DNA of 64,000 bases, from NCBI RefSeq assembly GCF_014646075.1, contig NZ_BMMT01000012.1, forward strand, positions 62,001 to 126,000, read 5' to 3'. This DNA is from Saccharopolyspora thermophila. GTDB lineage: Bacteria > Actinomycetota > Actinomycetes > Mycobacteriales > Pseudonocardiaceae. A program made the position numbers and the translations under genes. Shown here piece by piece: positions 39,104 through 48,072 of this stretch (the stretch's first letter is position 1; each line of letters opens with the position of its first letter). A model generated the notes under the pieces. That model saw only the letters and a program-made list of their open reading frames with translations. It searched no databases and was not told the DNA's origin.

Positions 39104-40147
39104 ATGACCGGCCCGAAAACCGAGGCTCGCCCAACCGCCCCGACGGCCGTTCGCAGCGCGCAGCAAGGAACGGACGCTCTGTCGGCCGAACTCTCTGAAC
39201 TGCTGCGCACCGGACCGTTCGAGGCCGCGCTGCGCACGGCGATCCGGGCGAGCCGGTTGAGCCTGGAACGCATTCAGCACCGGCTGCGCGCCCGCGGCAC
39301 ACCCGTCAGCATCACCGCGCTGAGCTACTGGCAGTCCGGCCGACGCCGCCCGGAACGCCCCGACTCCCTGCTCGCCCTCCGACAGCTGGAGCAGGTGCTC
39401 GGTGTCCCGGAGAGCTCCCTGTCTTCGCTGCTCGGCCCGCCTCGACCGCGCGGCCGCACCAGGCAGGCCCCGGCCGAGGCGCCGCCGCTGAGCGCGCTGT
39501 GGTCGGACAACGAGTCGGCCGCCGAGCTGCTGACCAAAATCGACACCAGCCATGACAGCAAGCTCGCCCGCCTGAGCCACCACGACGTGGTACACGTGGA
39601 CCAGCGTGGCGACCTGCGCAAGATCCGGACCCGCAAGCTCGTCCGCGCCGAGACCAACGGCGTGGACCGCTGGGTGATCATCTTCGACGGCGCCTCGTCC
39701 AGCGAGACCCCGCCGATCATCCGGCCGATCCGCTCCTGCCGCCTCGGTCAGGTGCTCACCGACCACGCGCGCGATCTCGTGGTGGCCGAGCTGCTGTTCG
39801 ACCGGGCCCTGGCGCGCGGTGAGACGCTGCTGCTGGAGTACGAGATCATCGATCCCCCGACCGGCCCGAACGAGTCCGAGCACAGCTTCTGCCGACTGTT
39901 CCGATTACCGGTGCGGCAGTACGTGGTCGAGTTACAGTTCGACCCGGCCCACCCACCGACCCACTGCGAGAGCTACGTCGGCGACACCACCGCGCAGGAG
40001 GTGGAGCCGCCGAAGCCGTTGACGGTGGACCGGTTCGGCCGCACCCACGCGGTGGCCCTGGACTTCGGCATGGGCGTGTTCGGCGTCCGCTGGCAGCCGG
40101 AGGAGCAGTCGGGCTCCGCGAGCTCGTCCCGGACCACCGCGCGCTGA
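39104..40147 (+). CDS. Helix-turn-helix protein with unassigned C-terminal domain
   Basis: A 347-residue protein. Residues about 40-105 look like an XRE-type helix-turn-helix: LRTAIRASRLSLERIQHRLRARG, then TPVSITALSYWQSGRRRPERPDSLLALRQLEQVLGVPESSL. A proline-rich linker follows. The C-terminal part (about 150-330) is mostly beta-strand-like (HHDVVHVDQRGDLRKIRTRKLVRAE, VVELQFDPAHPPTHCESYV) and I do not recognise it. Relatives occur in Pseudonocardiaceae (recalled, not checked). A regulator with a ligand- or protein-binding domain is the best guess. ATG 39104 has a GAGGAG site. Confidence 0.75.
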   Translation: MTGPKTEARPTAPTAVRSAQQGTDALSAELSELLRTGPFEAALRTAIRASRLSLERIQHRLRARGTPVSITALSYWQSGRRRPERPDSLLALRQLEQVLGVPESSLSSLLGPPRPRGRTRQAPAEAPPLSALWSDNESAAELLTKIDTSHDSKLARLSHHDVVHVDQRGDLRKIRTRKLVRAETNGVDRWVIIFDGASSSETPPIIRPIRSCRLGQVLTDHARDLVVAELLFDRALARGETLLLEYEIIDPPTGPNESEHSFCRLFRLPVRQYVVELQFDPAHPPTHCESYVGDTTAQEVEPPKPLTVDRFGRTHAVALDFGMGVFGVRWQPEEQSGSASSSRTTAR

Positions 40148-40192
40148 CCCGTTCCAGGGAGACACACCCCCTCGACATCACGGACAGTAATC

Positions 40193-40278
40193 GAAAATCG
40201 GCGCCGGTTCGGCAGTTGGCTGAAGGGCGAACAGCGCGCCCAACCCATTTACGTTGCCGAAACCGAGCGCCGATTTTC
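40193..40278. repeat. 86-bp near-palindrome downstream of the HTH gene
   Basis: The left arm (40193-40212, GAAAATCGGCGCCGGTTCGG) and right arm (40257-40278) are complementary over 20 positions with two one-base bulges; the outer 12 bp are perfect. Inside, GTTGG and CCAAC also pair. It starts 46 bases past the HTH stop. It could be a terminator, a structured RNA or a miniature inverted-repeat element. Confidence 0.7.
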
Positions 40279-40461
40279 CTGTAACACAAGAAAACGATTT
40301 CTAACCCATTGCCCCACCAATCGAAAATGATGTGCATTTTCCCGAACCGCGCCCGTTGTGCCAGCGGTCGGCGGCTCACAACGAGCTGAGCCGGCGCACC
40401 CGCGGCCGATCCGGCGGTGTCCGCGACGACGTCCCGGGCCCCGGCGCGGGACGCGCCGGAG

Positions 40462-40545
40462 GCCGTGGCGCCGCGTCACCTCCGCCACCCACGCCAGTCG
40501 CCTGATACGACTCGGGGCGTACGCGCCGTTCCGGCACAGCCGGGC
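40462..40545 (-). pseudogene. Fragment resembling the C-terminus of the radical SAM gene at 41775
   Basis: The minus-strand translation ARLCRNGAYAPSRIRRLAWVAEVTRRHG parallels ARLYRNGAYAPKWYQRDVTDLVAQAKRRHG of the intact radical SAM protein. The DNA match around GGGGCGTACGCGCCGTT is nearly exact. No upstream radical SAM sequence is present. It is a partial duplication or the remains of a second, lost homologue. A short downstream frame continues without similarity. Confidence 0.65.
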
Positions 40546-40647
40546 GGACATCGGCACGTCCACCGACGGCGGCGAAGCCGTGCCGCGCCGGGGCTGAACG
40601 GGTCCAGCAGGACGCCCCGCATTGGACTGCGCCGGTTTGGTCCCGAC

Positions 40648-41357
40648 ATGGACTTTCGCGAAATGGGGAGTGAACGCACCATTCAGCGCCCGACATTCGA
40701 CCCCGAGGACTTGACCGATGAGGCATTCACGTTCAAGGGCAATTCGAGGGAGACGAGATCCGAGTCGAGACCGGCGAATTCACCGACGTCAAGGGTGAGG
40801 GTATTCTCGTCCGCTCGCTGGTGCGTTCTGTTGACCTCTCCGGCACCAAGTTCTCGCCGCTGGAGTTCTCCGACGTTCGGTTCGAGGACGTCGAGTTGTC
40901 CAATGCGCCATGGCATGGTGTCAGGGCTCGGCGAACCGAGATCGTCCGCAGCCGCACGGTGGGCTTCCGGCTGTCGTTGGCGTCGGCGAACGACGTCCAC
41001 GTCGACGGCTGCCGACTGGACTACGCGAGCATCCACGTCGAGAGCGTCAAGGGCGCGCCTGTGTTTCACTCGTGCACCTTTCGCGAGGCCACGATCAGCG
41101 GAGGCCTGTCCAACGTGGTGTTCTCCGACTGCTCGCTCGACGGCGTCGAGTTCGAGGCAACGAAGGCCGCGGGGTGCGACCTGACGACGTCGCGGATCGC
41201 CGGCGCCCGCGGGCTGCTCGGACCACGCGGCGCCCGGATCGCCGCCGAGCAAGCAGCCTCGGCGGCGATCATCATCGCCACCGAGGCCGGTCTCAGGGTG
41301 CGCGCCCCGCACTTGTTCCCACGAATCGCGATTGTCCCCACCCGTGAATCGGAGTAA
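40648..41357 (+). pseudogene. Pentapeptide-repeat protein gene with an apparent one-base deletion
   Basis: Two frames make one protein. From ATG 40648 (or 40663) the first reads MDFREMGSERTIQRPTFDPEDLTDEAFTFKG. At about 40740 the homologous reading moves to another frame, which runs QFEGDEIRVETGEFTDVKGEG and then pentapeptide-like blocks (VDLSGTKFSPLEFSDVRFEDVELSNA, VFSDCSLDGVEFEATKAAGCDL) to the stop at 41357. Insertion of one C in GGCAATTC would restore a protein of about 236 residues. The second frame alone could start at GTG 40821 (178 residues). It is either a true pseudogene or a sequencing error. Confidence 0.7.
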
Positions 41358-41774
41358 AGTGCGGGCGGCGAGCGATCAGCGCCCGCAACCCCGATTCAGA
41401 CCGTCGAATCCGTCCCACAATCTCGGCCGTTCTCCCTCGCAGCATTGAGTACTCCCTCAACCTAAGCGATCTTGCCGTTTCGGCAGTAGCCGGCGGGTGC
41501 TTTCGCATCTGCCCACGGCTGGAACTACATCCAGCAAGATTCCGGAACCTCCGGTCGAGGCGGAGAGCGAACCTCCCGAATTCAGGCAAAATCGGGAATC
41601 CGCCAGGGCCGGGCTTTCCAAGTTTAGGTGAATCTGGGGAGGGGCGGCGTGGTCGTGTCCGGTTGCGGGTGTCCCACGCCAGTGGCGTGACGCAGCGGGC
41701 GCCACGCTGGTCCTGCACAGCCATGACGCCGAGCAGTGGCGAACCTTGGCCGACGCCTACGACTGACCGACGCA
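41358..41774. other. Gap of about 415 bases between the pentapeptide gene and the radical SAM gene
   Basis: No intact gene. An imperfect inverted repeat spans 41572-41642 (CCTCCC...GGGGAGG ends, with ATTCA/TGAAT and GGAA/TTCC inner matches), and may terminate the radical SAM transcript. A short coding remnant on the plus strand (41683-41766) is listed separately. The rest is AT-richer than average. Confidence 0.5.
41683..41766 (+). pseudogene. Possible DUF397-type C-terminal remnant
   Basis: The plus-strand frame WRDAAGATLVLHSHDAEQWRTLADAYD ends at a stop at 41764. The pattern of a short strand followed by an E-W-R helix recalls the end of DUF397 proteins, which accompany XRE regulators in actinomycetes. 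No start codon is available in frame, so it is at most a fragment. Confidence 0.3.
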
Positions 41775-42851
41775 CTAGAGCAGGGCGAGCTGGCGTGCCT
41801 GCTCCCGTTCTGCGTCGGACTGCGGTGGGTCGTGCCGCTGCGTTCGGAAGTTGCCCGGCCGCTGCGGTTTCGCCATCCCGTGACGACGTTTGGCCTGCGC
41901 CACCAGGTCGGTCACGTCCCGCTGGTACCACTTCGGGGCGTACGCGCCGTTGCGGTACAGCCGGGCGTACAGCGGCAGAAGATCGGGCCGTTCGCGGCTG
42001 AGCCAGGCTCGATACCACTCCCGCGCCCCCGGCCGCAGGTGCAGCAGCAGCGGCGTGATGCTCGCGGCCCCGGCCGACACCAGTTCCCGCACCGTCGCGT
42101 CGATCTGCTCCGGCGCATCGCTGAGGCCGGGCAGGATCGGCGCCATCAACACCGAGCAGCCGATCCCCACATCCGCGAACCGGCGCACCACGTCCAACCG
42201 CCGGCGGGGTGGCGGGGCACCCGGCTCGACAGCCCGCCACAACCCCTCGTCGACCGAACCGATCGACACCGCCACCGACACCGGTGCGACCTCGGCCGCC
42301 TGCCGGATCAGGTCGACATCCCGCAGGATCAACGTGCCCTTGGTCAGAATCGAGAACGGGTTGGCCCGGTCGCGCAGCGCCGCGAGGATCTCCCGCATCA
42401 GCCGGTAGCGCCCCTCGGCCCGCTGGTAGGGATCGGTGTTGGTGCCCATCGCGATGGGCTCCCCGCGCCAGCGCGGGCTGGCCAGTTCCTTGCGCAGCAG
42501 CGCGCCCGCGTTGACCTTGACGACGATCTTGCTGTCGAAGTCGTGCCCCGCATCGAGATCCAGATACGTGTGCGTGCGCCTGGCAAAGCAGTACCGGCAG
42601 GCGTGGGCGCAACCCCGGTACGGGTTGATCGTCCAGTTGAACGGCACGTGGGACGCACTCGGCACGCGGTTGATGATCGACTTGGCGTGGATCTCGATCG
42701 CGTAGGCATCCTCCGTACCCGCCTCGATCGGTATCGGATCGGGCAGGCGCAGCCCCGCTCGCCCGCTGCCGCGCGCCGGTTCCGGCAGCGCCAGCGGCAG
42801 TTCCGGGGCGCACCCGGCCGGGCGGACGATGCGTTGCTGTTCCCATCGCAT
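41775..42851 (-). CDS. Radical SAM protein, Rv2578c family
   Basis: A 358-residue radical SAM enzyme. The 4Fe-4S cysteines are C81, C85 and C88 in NPYRGCAHACRYCFARR, the CxxxCxxC signature of the family. A TIM-barrel core follows, with IAMGTNTDPYQRAE and FSILTKGTLILRD. This matches the Rv2578c/SPL-like group, whose substrate is not established. ATG 42851 (MRWEQQRIV) is the conserved start. It is divergent from the YibE/F gene with about 150 bases between. In M. tuberculosis it also lies near hisS. Confidence 0.88.
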   Translation of the reverse strand: MRWEQQRIVRPAGCAPELPLALPEPARGSGRAGLRLPDPIPIEAGTEDAYAIEIHAKSIINRVPSASHVPFNWTINPYRGCAHACRYCFARRTHTYLDLDAGHDFDSKIVVKVNAGALLRKELASPRWRGEPIAMGTNTDPYQRAEGRYRLMREILAALRDRANPFSILTKGTLILRDVDLIRQAAEVAPVSVAVSIGSVDEGLWRAVEPGAPPPRRRLDVVRRFADVGIGCSVLMAPILPGLSDAPEQIDATVRELVSAGAASITPLLLHLRPGAREWYRAWLSRERPDLLPLYARLYRNGAYAPKWYQRDVTDLVAQAKRRHGMAKPQRPGNFRTQRHDPPQSDAEREQARQLALL

Positions 42852-42999
42852 GATTCAATTCGAACATAGTTTCGAGATCGTGTCGAGCCGTATTCCCCGA
42901 TGTCCTCCCATCAGGTGGCGTACGGCGACGCTGTGTGCACGAGGCTCCCGCGCGCCCGCTGCCGCCGTCGCCTACCGGGGAGTCCGCATAATTGGCCGG

Positions 43000-44385
43000 G
43001 TGACCGACCGCCGTCCCGCTGCGGAACCACCCAGCCACCGGGCCCGCCGCCGCAGGGGCCGCCCCTCGCCCGAAGCACCACCGATCACCGGCCACGGCCA
43101 TGGACACGGCCACGGGCACGGCCCGGCCGAGCCCGCCTCCAAGCAGGTCAAGCGCGTGCTCGCGGTGATGCTGGTGCCGTTCGCGCTGGCGACGGTCCTC
43201 GGTGTGCTGCTGCTCTACCCGTTCGGCCACCACCAGCGCACCGGCGCCGACCTCGGATTCGGGCAGTCCCCGGTCAACGCCGAGGTCGTCTCGGCCGTCG
43301 CCGGGTCCTGCACCGAGGACGCTCCCGAACAAGGCGGCTGCGTGCATCTGGGCGTGCGGATGGCCGACGGCCCCCGCCCCGGGCGGACCATCCAGCAGGT
43401 GGTGCCCACCGACCCCGGCACGCCGCGCTTCGCCGTCGGCGACCAGGTGGTGCTCAGCTACTCCGGGGCCGATCCCGACGACCCGAGCGCCTACCAGGTC
43501 GTGGACTTCCAGCGCGGCACTCCGCTGCTGGTGCTGGCCCTGGTGTTCGCGGCGGCGGTGCTCGTGCTCGGCCGCTGGCAGGGCTTCGCCGCGCTGATCG
43601 GCCTCGGGCTCAGCTTCGTCGTGCTGGTCGGCTTCGTGCTCCCGGCCATCCTCGCCGGACAGGACCCGCTGCTGGTGGCCATCGTCGGCGCCGGGCTGAT
43701 CATGTTCGCGGTGCTCTACCTGACGCACGGGGTGTCCGCCCGGACGTCCACCGCGGTGCTGGGCACCCTGCTCAGTCTCGCCATGATCGGCCTGCTCAGC
43801 GCGGTGTTCTCGGCGGCGACCAGCCTCACCGGCCTGGACGAGGACACCTCCAGCCTGATGGGCGTGCTGGGCGCGCCCATCGACGCCCGCGGGCTGCTGC
43901 TGGCCGGGATCGTGATCGGGGCGCTCGGCGTGCTGGACGACGTCACGGTGACCCAGACCAGCGCGGTGTGGGAACTGCGCCGCGCCAACCCCACGCTGTC
44001 CTGGCGGCAGCTGTACTCCGCCGGGCTGCGGATCGGCCGGGACCACGTCTCGTCCGCGGTGAACACGCTCGTGCTGGCCTACGCGGGTGCGGCACTGCCG
44101 ATGCTGCTGGCCTACACGCTCTCCGGCCGCACCTTCGCCCAGATCGTGACGTCGCAGGCGGTGGCGCAGGAGGTGGTGCGGACGCTGGTGGGCAGCATCG
44201 GCCTGGTCGCCGCGGTGCCGATCACCACCGCGATCGCCGCGGCGGTGGCGGTGCGGGAGCCCGCGCAGCGCCCGCGCCGCAGCGGGGTGTCCGTGGCCGA
44301 CCGGGTCGGGCGGGCCGCCGCGACCGGTGCAACGAGCGCGACGGTGCGGTCCCGGGCGCCGCACCGCCGACCGGGGCCGCGCTGA
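43000..44385 (+). CDS. YibE/F-like membrane protein with His-Gly repeat
   Basis: A 461-residue polytopic membrane protein of the YibE/F family (PF07907), function unknown. The N-terminal cytoplasmic part carries GHGHGHGHGHG (about 29-39), a possible metal-binding run. Next come a first membrane helix, an extracytoplasmic domain (VNAEVVSAVAGSCTEDAPEQGGCVHLGV, two Cys), then about seven helices including GVLDDVTVTQTSAVWELRRANP, the conserved acidic signature. GTG 43000 is taken as the start because the upstream frame is not conserved-looking; the ribosome site is weak. Confidence 0.8.
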   Translation: MTDRRPAAEPPSHRARRRRGRPSPEAPPITGHGHGHGHGHGPAEPASKQVKRVLAVMLVPFALATVLGVLLLYPFGHHQRTGADLGFGQSPVNAEVVSAVAGSCTEDAPEQGGCVHLGVRMADGPRPGRTIQQVVPTDPGTPRFAVGDQVVLSYSGADPDDPSAYQVVDFQRGTPLLVLALVFAAAVLVLGRWQGFAALIGLGLSFVVLVGFVLPAILAGQDPLLVAIVGAGLIMFAVLYLTHGVSARTSTAVLGTLLSLAMIGLLSAVFSAATSLTGLDEDTSSLMGVLGAPIDARGLLLAGIVIGALGVLDDVTVTQTSAVWELRRANPTLSWRQLYSAGLRIGRDHVSSAVNTLVLAYAGAALPMLLAYTLSGRTFAQIVTSQAVAQEVVRTLVGSIGLVAAVPITTAIAAAVAVREPAQRPRRSGVSVADRVGRAAATGATSATVRSRAPHRRPGPR

Positions 44386-44403
44386 CCCCGAGCCCGCCCC
44401 GGC

Positions 44404-45039
44404 TCAGTCGAGCGCCGCGACGAACTTCGCGACCGCGTCCGAGTGCAGCCGCTGCGCCATCCGGCCCGGCGGGGCCACCGACGCCAGCCGGAACAGCGGC
44501 CGGTTCGGGGCCGCGTCACCGCGCGCCTCGGCGCGCAGCTGCGCCACGATCAACTGGGAGAGCACCAGAGCGCGGGTGTCCGCGTTGCCGGCCAGCGCGT
44601 CGGCCAGCCGCCGCAGGGCGTAGATCCCGAGCTCCCGGCCGCCGGTCCCGGCGTACATGGCCAACGACACGCTGATCGCCTTGCCCTTCGGCGGGCCGCC
44701 GACCAGCAGGTTGATCGTCCGCGCACCGCGCAGGTCGGTGACGAACACCTCGAGCCGGTCGGCGCTACGCACGTCCACCACGCGGGTCCCCAGCGCGCGG
44801 ACCATCAGTTCGCCACCGCGCAGCACGATGGTCTTGCGGGACTCGGTAAAGGCCAGCAGCAACAACGGCACCGCCACGATCGCCGCGGCGACGGCGAACC
44901 CGGTCACCCCCGCGAAGAGCCCGACGATGCCGCCGAACGCCGCCGCGACGACCAGCGCCGCGATCGCCACGTTGCGAGCCCGCCGACGCACCGTCGCGCG
45001 GTCCAGCAGGTCCAGCGGCACCGTCTCGACTTCGGTCAT
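44404..45039 (-). CDS. Two-helix membrane protein of unknown function, coupled to hisS
   Basis: A 211-residue protein. Two adjacent membrane helices (about 21-40 and 44-66) precede a cytoplasmic region that resembles a PH-like beta fold ([47 protein letters not shown]) and a helical C-terminus. I do not recognise the family. ATG 45039 overlaps the hisS stop (ATGA), so it is co-translated with hisS. It converges with the YibE/F gene. Confidence 0.75.
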   Translation of the reverse strand: MTEVETVPLDLLDRATVRRRARNVAIAALVVAAAFGGIVGLFAGVTGFAVAAAIVAVPLLLLAFTESRKTIVLRGGELMVRALGTRVVDVRSADRLEVFVTDLRGARTINLLVGGPPKGKAISVSLAMYAGTGGRELGIYALRRLADALAGNADTRALVLSQLIVAQLRAEARGDAAPNRPLFRLASVAPPGRMAQRLHSDAVAKFVAALD

Positions 45040-46307
45040 CCGCGTGGCTCCGCGAGGGCCCTTCGCACCTCGTCAACCAGCGAGTCCAGTGCCACCGCGC
45101 GCTGCTCGCCGCTGGCCAGCTCCTTCAGCTGCGCGGTGCCGGACTCCAGGTCGCGCTCGCCGAGCACCAGCGCGAACCGCGCGCCCGAGCGGTCGGCGGC
45201 CTTCATCGCGCCCTTGAGGCCCTTGCCGCCGTAGGACAGGTCGACGCGCACGCCCGCGGCGCGCAGACCGCCCGCCACCGCGACCAGCCGCCGCTTGGCC
45301 GCCTCGCCCAGCGGCACGCAGTACACGTCGCACCGGGCCTGGTCGCCGACCGCGATGCCCTCCGCCTGGCAGGCCAGCAGGGTGCGGTCGACACCGAGCC
45401 CGAAACCGACCCCGGAGAACTGCTGGCCACCGAGCTCGGCCATCAGCCCGTCGTAGCGACCGCCGCCACCGATGCCGGACTGCGCGCCGAGCCCGTCGTG
45501 GACGAACTCGAAGGTGGTCTTGGTGTAGTAGTCCAGACCGCGGACCAGACGCGGGTTCTCCACGAACGCCACGCCCAGGTCGCTCAGGTGCTCCTTGACC
45601 CGCTCGTAGTGGTCCTTCGCCTCGGCGGAGAGGTGGTCGACCATCAGCGGCGCGTCGGCGACCATCTCGCGTACCTCGGGGCGCTTGTCGTCGAGCACCC
45701 GCAGCGGGTTGAGCTCCACGCGGCGCCGGGTCTCCTCGTCCAGCGGCAGCCCGCGCAGGAACTCCTGCAGCTTCGCCCGGTAGGCGGGGCGGCAGGTGCT
45801 GTCGCCGAGCGAGGTGATCTCGATGCGGTGCCCGGTCAGGCCCAACCGCCGGTAGCCCTCGTCGGCGATGGCGATCACCTCGGCGTCCAGCGCCGGGTCG
45901 TCCACCCCGATCGCCTCCACACCGACCTGCTGCAACTGCCGGTACCGGCCGGCCTGCGGCCGCTCGTAGCGGAAGAACGCGCCGCTGTAGTACAGCTTCA
46001 CTGGCAGTTGGCCGCGGTCCAGGCCGTGCTCGATGACCGAGCGCATCACGCCCGCGGTGCCCTCCGGGCGCAGCGTGACGGACCGGCCGCCGCGGTCGGC
46101 GAAGGTGTACATCTCCTTGGACACGACATCGGTGGACTCGCCGACGCCGCGGGCGAACAGCGTGGTGTCCTCGAACAGCGGCAGCTCGATGTAGCCGTAC
46201 CCGGCGCGCCGCGCGGCCTCGGCCAGGGTGTCGCGGACCGCCAGGAAGCTCGCCGACTCCGGCGGAAAGTACTCCGGGATGCCCTTGGGTGCGGTGAACG
46301 TGGTCAT
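45036..46307 (-). CDS. hisS: Histidyl-tRNA synthetase
   Basis: Class II synthetase, 423 residues. Motif 2 lies in [31 protein letters not shown]. The histidine-specific motifs [15 protein letters not shown] and GGGGRYDGL are present, motif 3 is [13 protein letters not shown], and the C-terminal anticodon domain contains [19 protein letters not shown] 46307 is used. It lies 21 bases downstream of the metallo-hydrolase and overlaps the following membrane protein gene. Confidence 0.95.
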   Translation of the reverse strand: MTTFTAPKGIPEYFPPESASFLAVRDTLAEAARRAGYGYIELPLFEDTTLFARGVGESTDVVSKEMYTFADRGGRSVTLRPEGTAGVMRSVIEHGLDRGQLPVKLYYSGAFFRYERPQAGRYRQLQQVGVEAIGVDDPALDAEVIAIADEGYRRLGLTGHRIEITSLGDSTCRPAYRAKLQEFLRGLPLDEETRRRVELNPLRVLDDKRPEVREMVADAPLMVDHLSAEAKDHYERVKEHLSDLGVAFVENPRLVRGLDYYTKTTFEFVHDGLGAQSGIGGGGRYDGLMAELGGQQFSGVGFGLGVDRTLLACQAEGIAVGDQARCDVYCVPLGEAAKRRLVAVAGGLRAAGVRVDLSYGGKGLKGAMKAADRSGARFALVLGERDLESGTAQLKELASGEQRAVALDSLVDEVRRALAEPRG

Positions 46308-46328
46308 GGTGTGGTGGTTCAGTCCTCG

Positions 46329-47012
46329 TCAGGAGAGGGCGTCGGACGTGGGCAGGCCCTGCAGGAACGGGTTGCCCGCGCGTTCGCGCCCGATGGTGGT
46401 GGTCGGTCCGTGGCCCGGCAGCACGACGGTGTCGTCGTCCAGCGGCAGCACCTTGGTGCTCAGCGACTTGAGCATCCGGCCGTGGTCGCCGCCGGGCAGA
46501 TCGGTGCGTCCGATGGCCCCGGCGAAGAGGGTGTCGCCGGACAGCAGCAGCCGCCCACCCTCCTCGGTGCCGACGCCGAACAGCACCGATCCGCTGGTAT
46601 GGCCCGGGGTGTGCGTGACGTCGAAGCGCAGCCCGGCCAGCTCCAGCACGTCGCCGTCGGCGAGTTCGCGAACCTCGGACGGGGCGTCCATGACCAGGGC
46701 GTCGCCGAACAGCTGCCGCCCGGCCGGGCCGAGCGCCGCGCCGGGGTCGGTGAGCATGAACCGGTCGGCCGGGTGGATGTGCGCGGCGATGTCGTGCTCG
46801 GCGCAGACCGCACCGGCGGAGAAGACGTGGTCGAAGTGCCCGTGGGTGAGCAGCACGGCGGCCGGGGTGAGCCGGTGCTCGCGCAGCCGATCGGCCAGCG
46901 GCGGCACGGCGTCCTGGCCGGGGTCCACCACGACGCAGGGTTCGCCCTCCCCGCGCGCGAGCACGTAGCAGTTCGCCTGCAGCGGTCCGACCGGGAACCC
47001 GAGGACAAGCAC
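46329..47012 (-). CDS. MBL-fold hydrolase, glyoxalase II-like (Rv2581c family)
   Basis: A 227-residue metallo-hydrolase. LLTHGHFDHVFSAG provides H57, H59, D61 and H62. Further ligands occur in THTPGHTSGS, SGDTLFAGAIGRTDLPGGD and VLPGHGPTTTIG, so both metal sites look intact. GTG 47012 starts at VLVLGFPVGPLQANCYVLA, a common N-terminus of this family. The order with hisS matches M. tuberculosis. Hydroxyacyl-thioester hydrolysis is the usual family role; the thiol here may be mycothiol (inference). Confidence 0.87.
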   Translation of the reverse strand: MLVLGFPVGPLQANCYVLARGEGEPCVVVDPGQDAVPPLADRLREHRLTPAAVLLTHGHFDHVFSAGAVCAEHDIAAHIHPADRFMLTDPGAALGPAGRQLFGDALVMDAPSEVRELADGDVLELAGLRFDVTHTPGHTSGSVLFGVGTEEGGRLLLSGDTLFAGAIGRTDLPGGDHGRMLKSLSTKVLPLDDDTVVLPGHGPTTTIGRERAGNPFLQGLPTSDALS

Positions 47013-47227
47013 GAAGCGCGACCTTTCGTCGAAGTGCTGGGCCACCCGGCGAGCCCGTGCCACCCGCTCAAGCGGGGTGCCACCCGGCGGGCGGTCCACT
47101 TCAGGTTATCGTCCCGCCCCGCGCGCCCGGCGCGAGGACGCTGCGCGGGCTCTCAGGTTCGACCGCGCACCGACCTCATAAACTCCCGGCGACAACATCA
47201 CAGGCTCACTGGATCCGGGAGGAGCAG

Positions 47228-48058
47228 GTGCCCAGCAACGAGCAACGGCGCCAGGCGGCCAAGCGGAAGCTCGAACGCCAGCTGCAGCGCCGGGCCGAGC
47301 AGGCCAAGCGCCGCCGCATGATCACCATTGGCGCGACGATCGTGGTGGTCATCGCAGTCGTGGTGGGCGTCTTCTACTTCAACCGCACCGGTGGCGGGCA
47401 GGCCGCCGAGCAGCCGGCGCCGCAGCCGGAGATCCAGATCCCGACCGAGCTGGCGCCGCCGCCCACCCGCCCCACGCCGCTGCCGGACCCGGTGTCCTGC
47501 CAGTACCGCCCGGACGGTGCGCCGAGCAAGCCGGTGCAGCCGCCGGCCAACGGCGAGGTGTCGTCCAAGGGCACCGTGCCCGCCACGATCGTCACCAACC
47601 ACGGCGCGATCCCGCTCACCCTGGACCGGTCGCTGGCGCCGTGCACCGTCAACAGCTTCATCCACCTCGCCAAGCAGGGCTTCTACAACGGGACGTCGTG
47701 CCACCGGATCGGCACCGAGGGCCTGCAGATGCTGCAGTGCGGCGACCCGACCGGCCAGGGCAGCGGTGGCCCCGGCTACGCCTTCGACGACGAGACGTTC
47801 CCGGAGCTGCGGTACGGCCGCGGCTACCTGGCGATGGCGAACGCCGGCCCGAACACCAACGGCAGCCAGTTCTTCATGGTGTTCGGCGAGGCGCCGCTGT
47901 CGCCGGACTACACGGTGTTCGGCACGATCTCCGAGGAGGGCCTGAAGGTCATCGACGGAATCGCCCGCGCCGGCCACGACGGCGCGTTCGAGCCGTCGCC
48001 GGGCGGCGGCCACCCGAACCAGCAGGTCACCTTCGAAAGGGTCGACGTCCAGGTCTGA
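47228..48058 (+). CDS. Membrane-anchored cyclophilin-type peptidyl-prolyl isomerase
   Basis: A 276-residue PPIase, orthologous by context to Rv2582 (PpiB). A highly basic cytoplasmic N-terminus (QAAKRKLERQLQRRAEQAKRRR) precedes one membrane helix (about 31-51), a Pro-rich linker, and an extracytoplasmic cyclophilin domain from about 113. Catalytic-site motifs are SCHRIG (Arg), GSQFFMVFGEAPL and DYTVFGTI. GTG 47228 follows GGGAGGAGCAG. It probably helps fold exported proteins. It is on the strand opposite to its neighbours. Confidence 0.9.
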   Translation: MPSNEQRRQAAKRKLERQLQRRAEQAKRRRMITIGATIVVVIAVVVGVFYFNRTGGGQAAEQPAPQPEIQIPTELAPPPTRPTPLPDPVSCQYRPDGAPSKPVQPPANGEVSSKGTVPATIVTNHGAIPLTLDRSLAPCTVNSFIHLAKQGFYNGTSCHRIGTEGLQMLQCGDPTGQGSGGPGYAFDDETFPELRYGRGYLAMANAGPNTNGSQFFMVFGEAPLSPDYTVFGTISEEGLKVIDGIARAGHDGAFEPSPGGGHPNQQVTFERVDVQV

Positions 48059-48072
48059 TCAGGAGCCGACAG

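Larger units (their letters stand above)
40148..40647. other. Gene-poor 500 bases with a near-palindrome and gene debris
   Basis: No intact gene. From the left it holds the 86-bp near-palindrome (40193-40278), a small palindrome GAAAAT-N7-ATTTTC (40323-40341), and a minus-strand fragment resembling the C-terminus of the radical SAM gene (40462-40545). Base composition changes from AT-rich (40180-40345) to GC-rich within the stretch, as expected for patchwork DNA. Confidence 0.6.
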
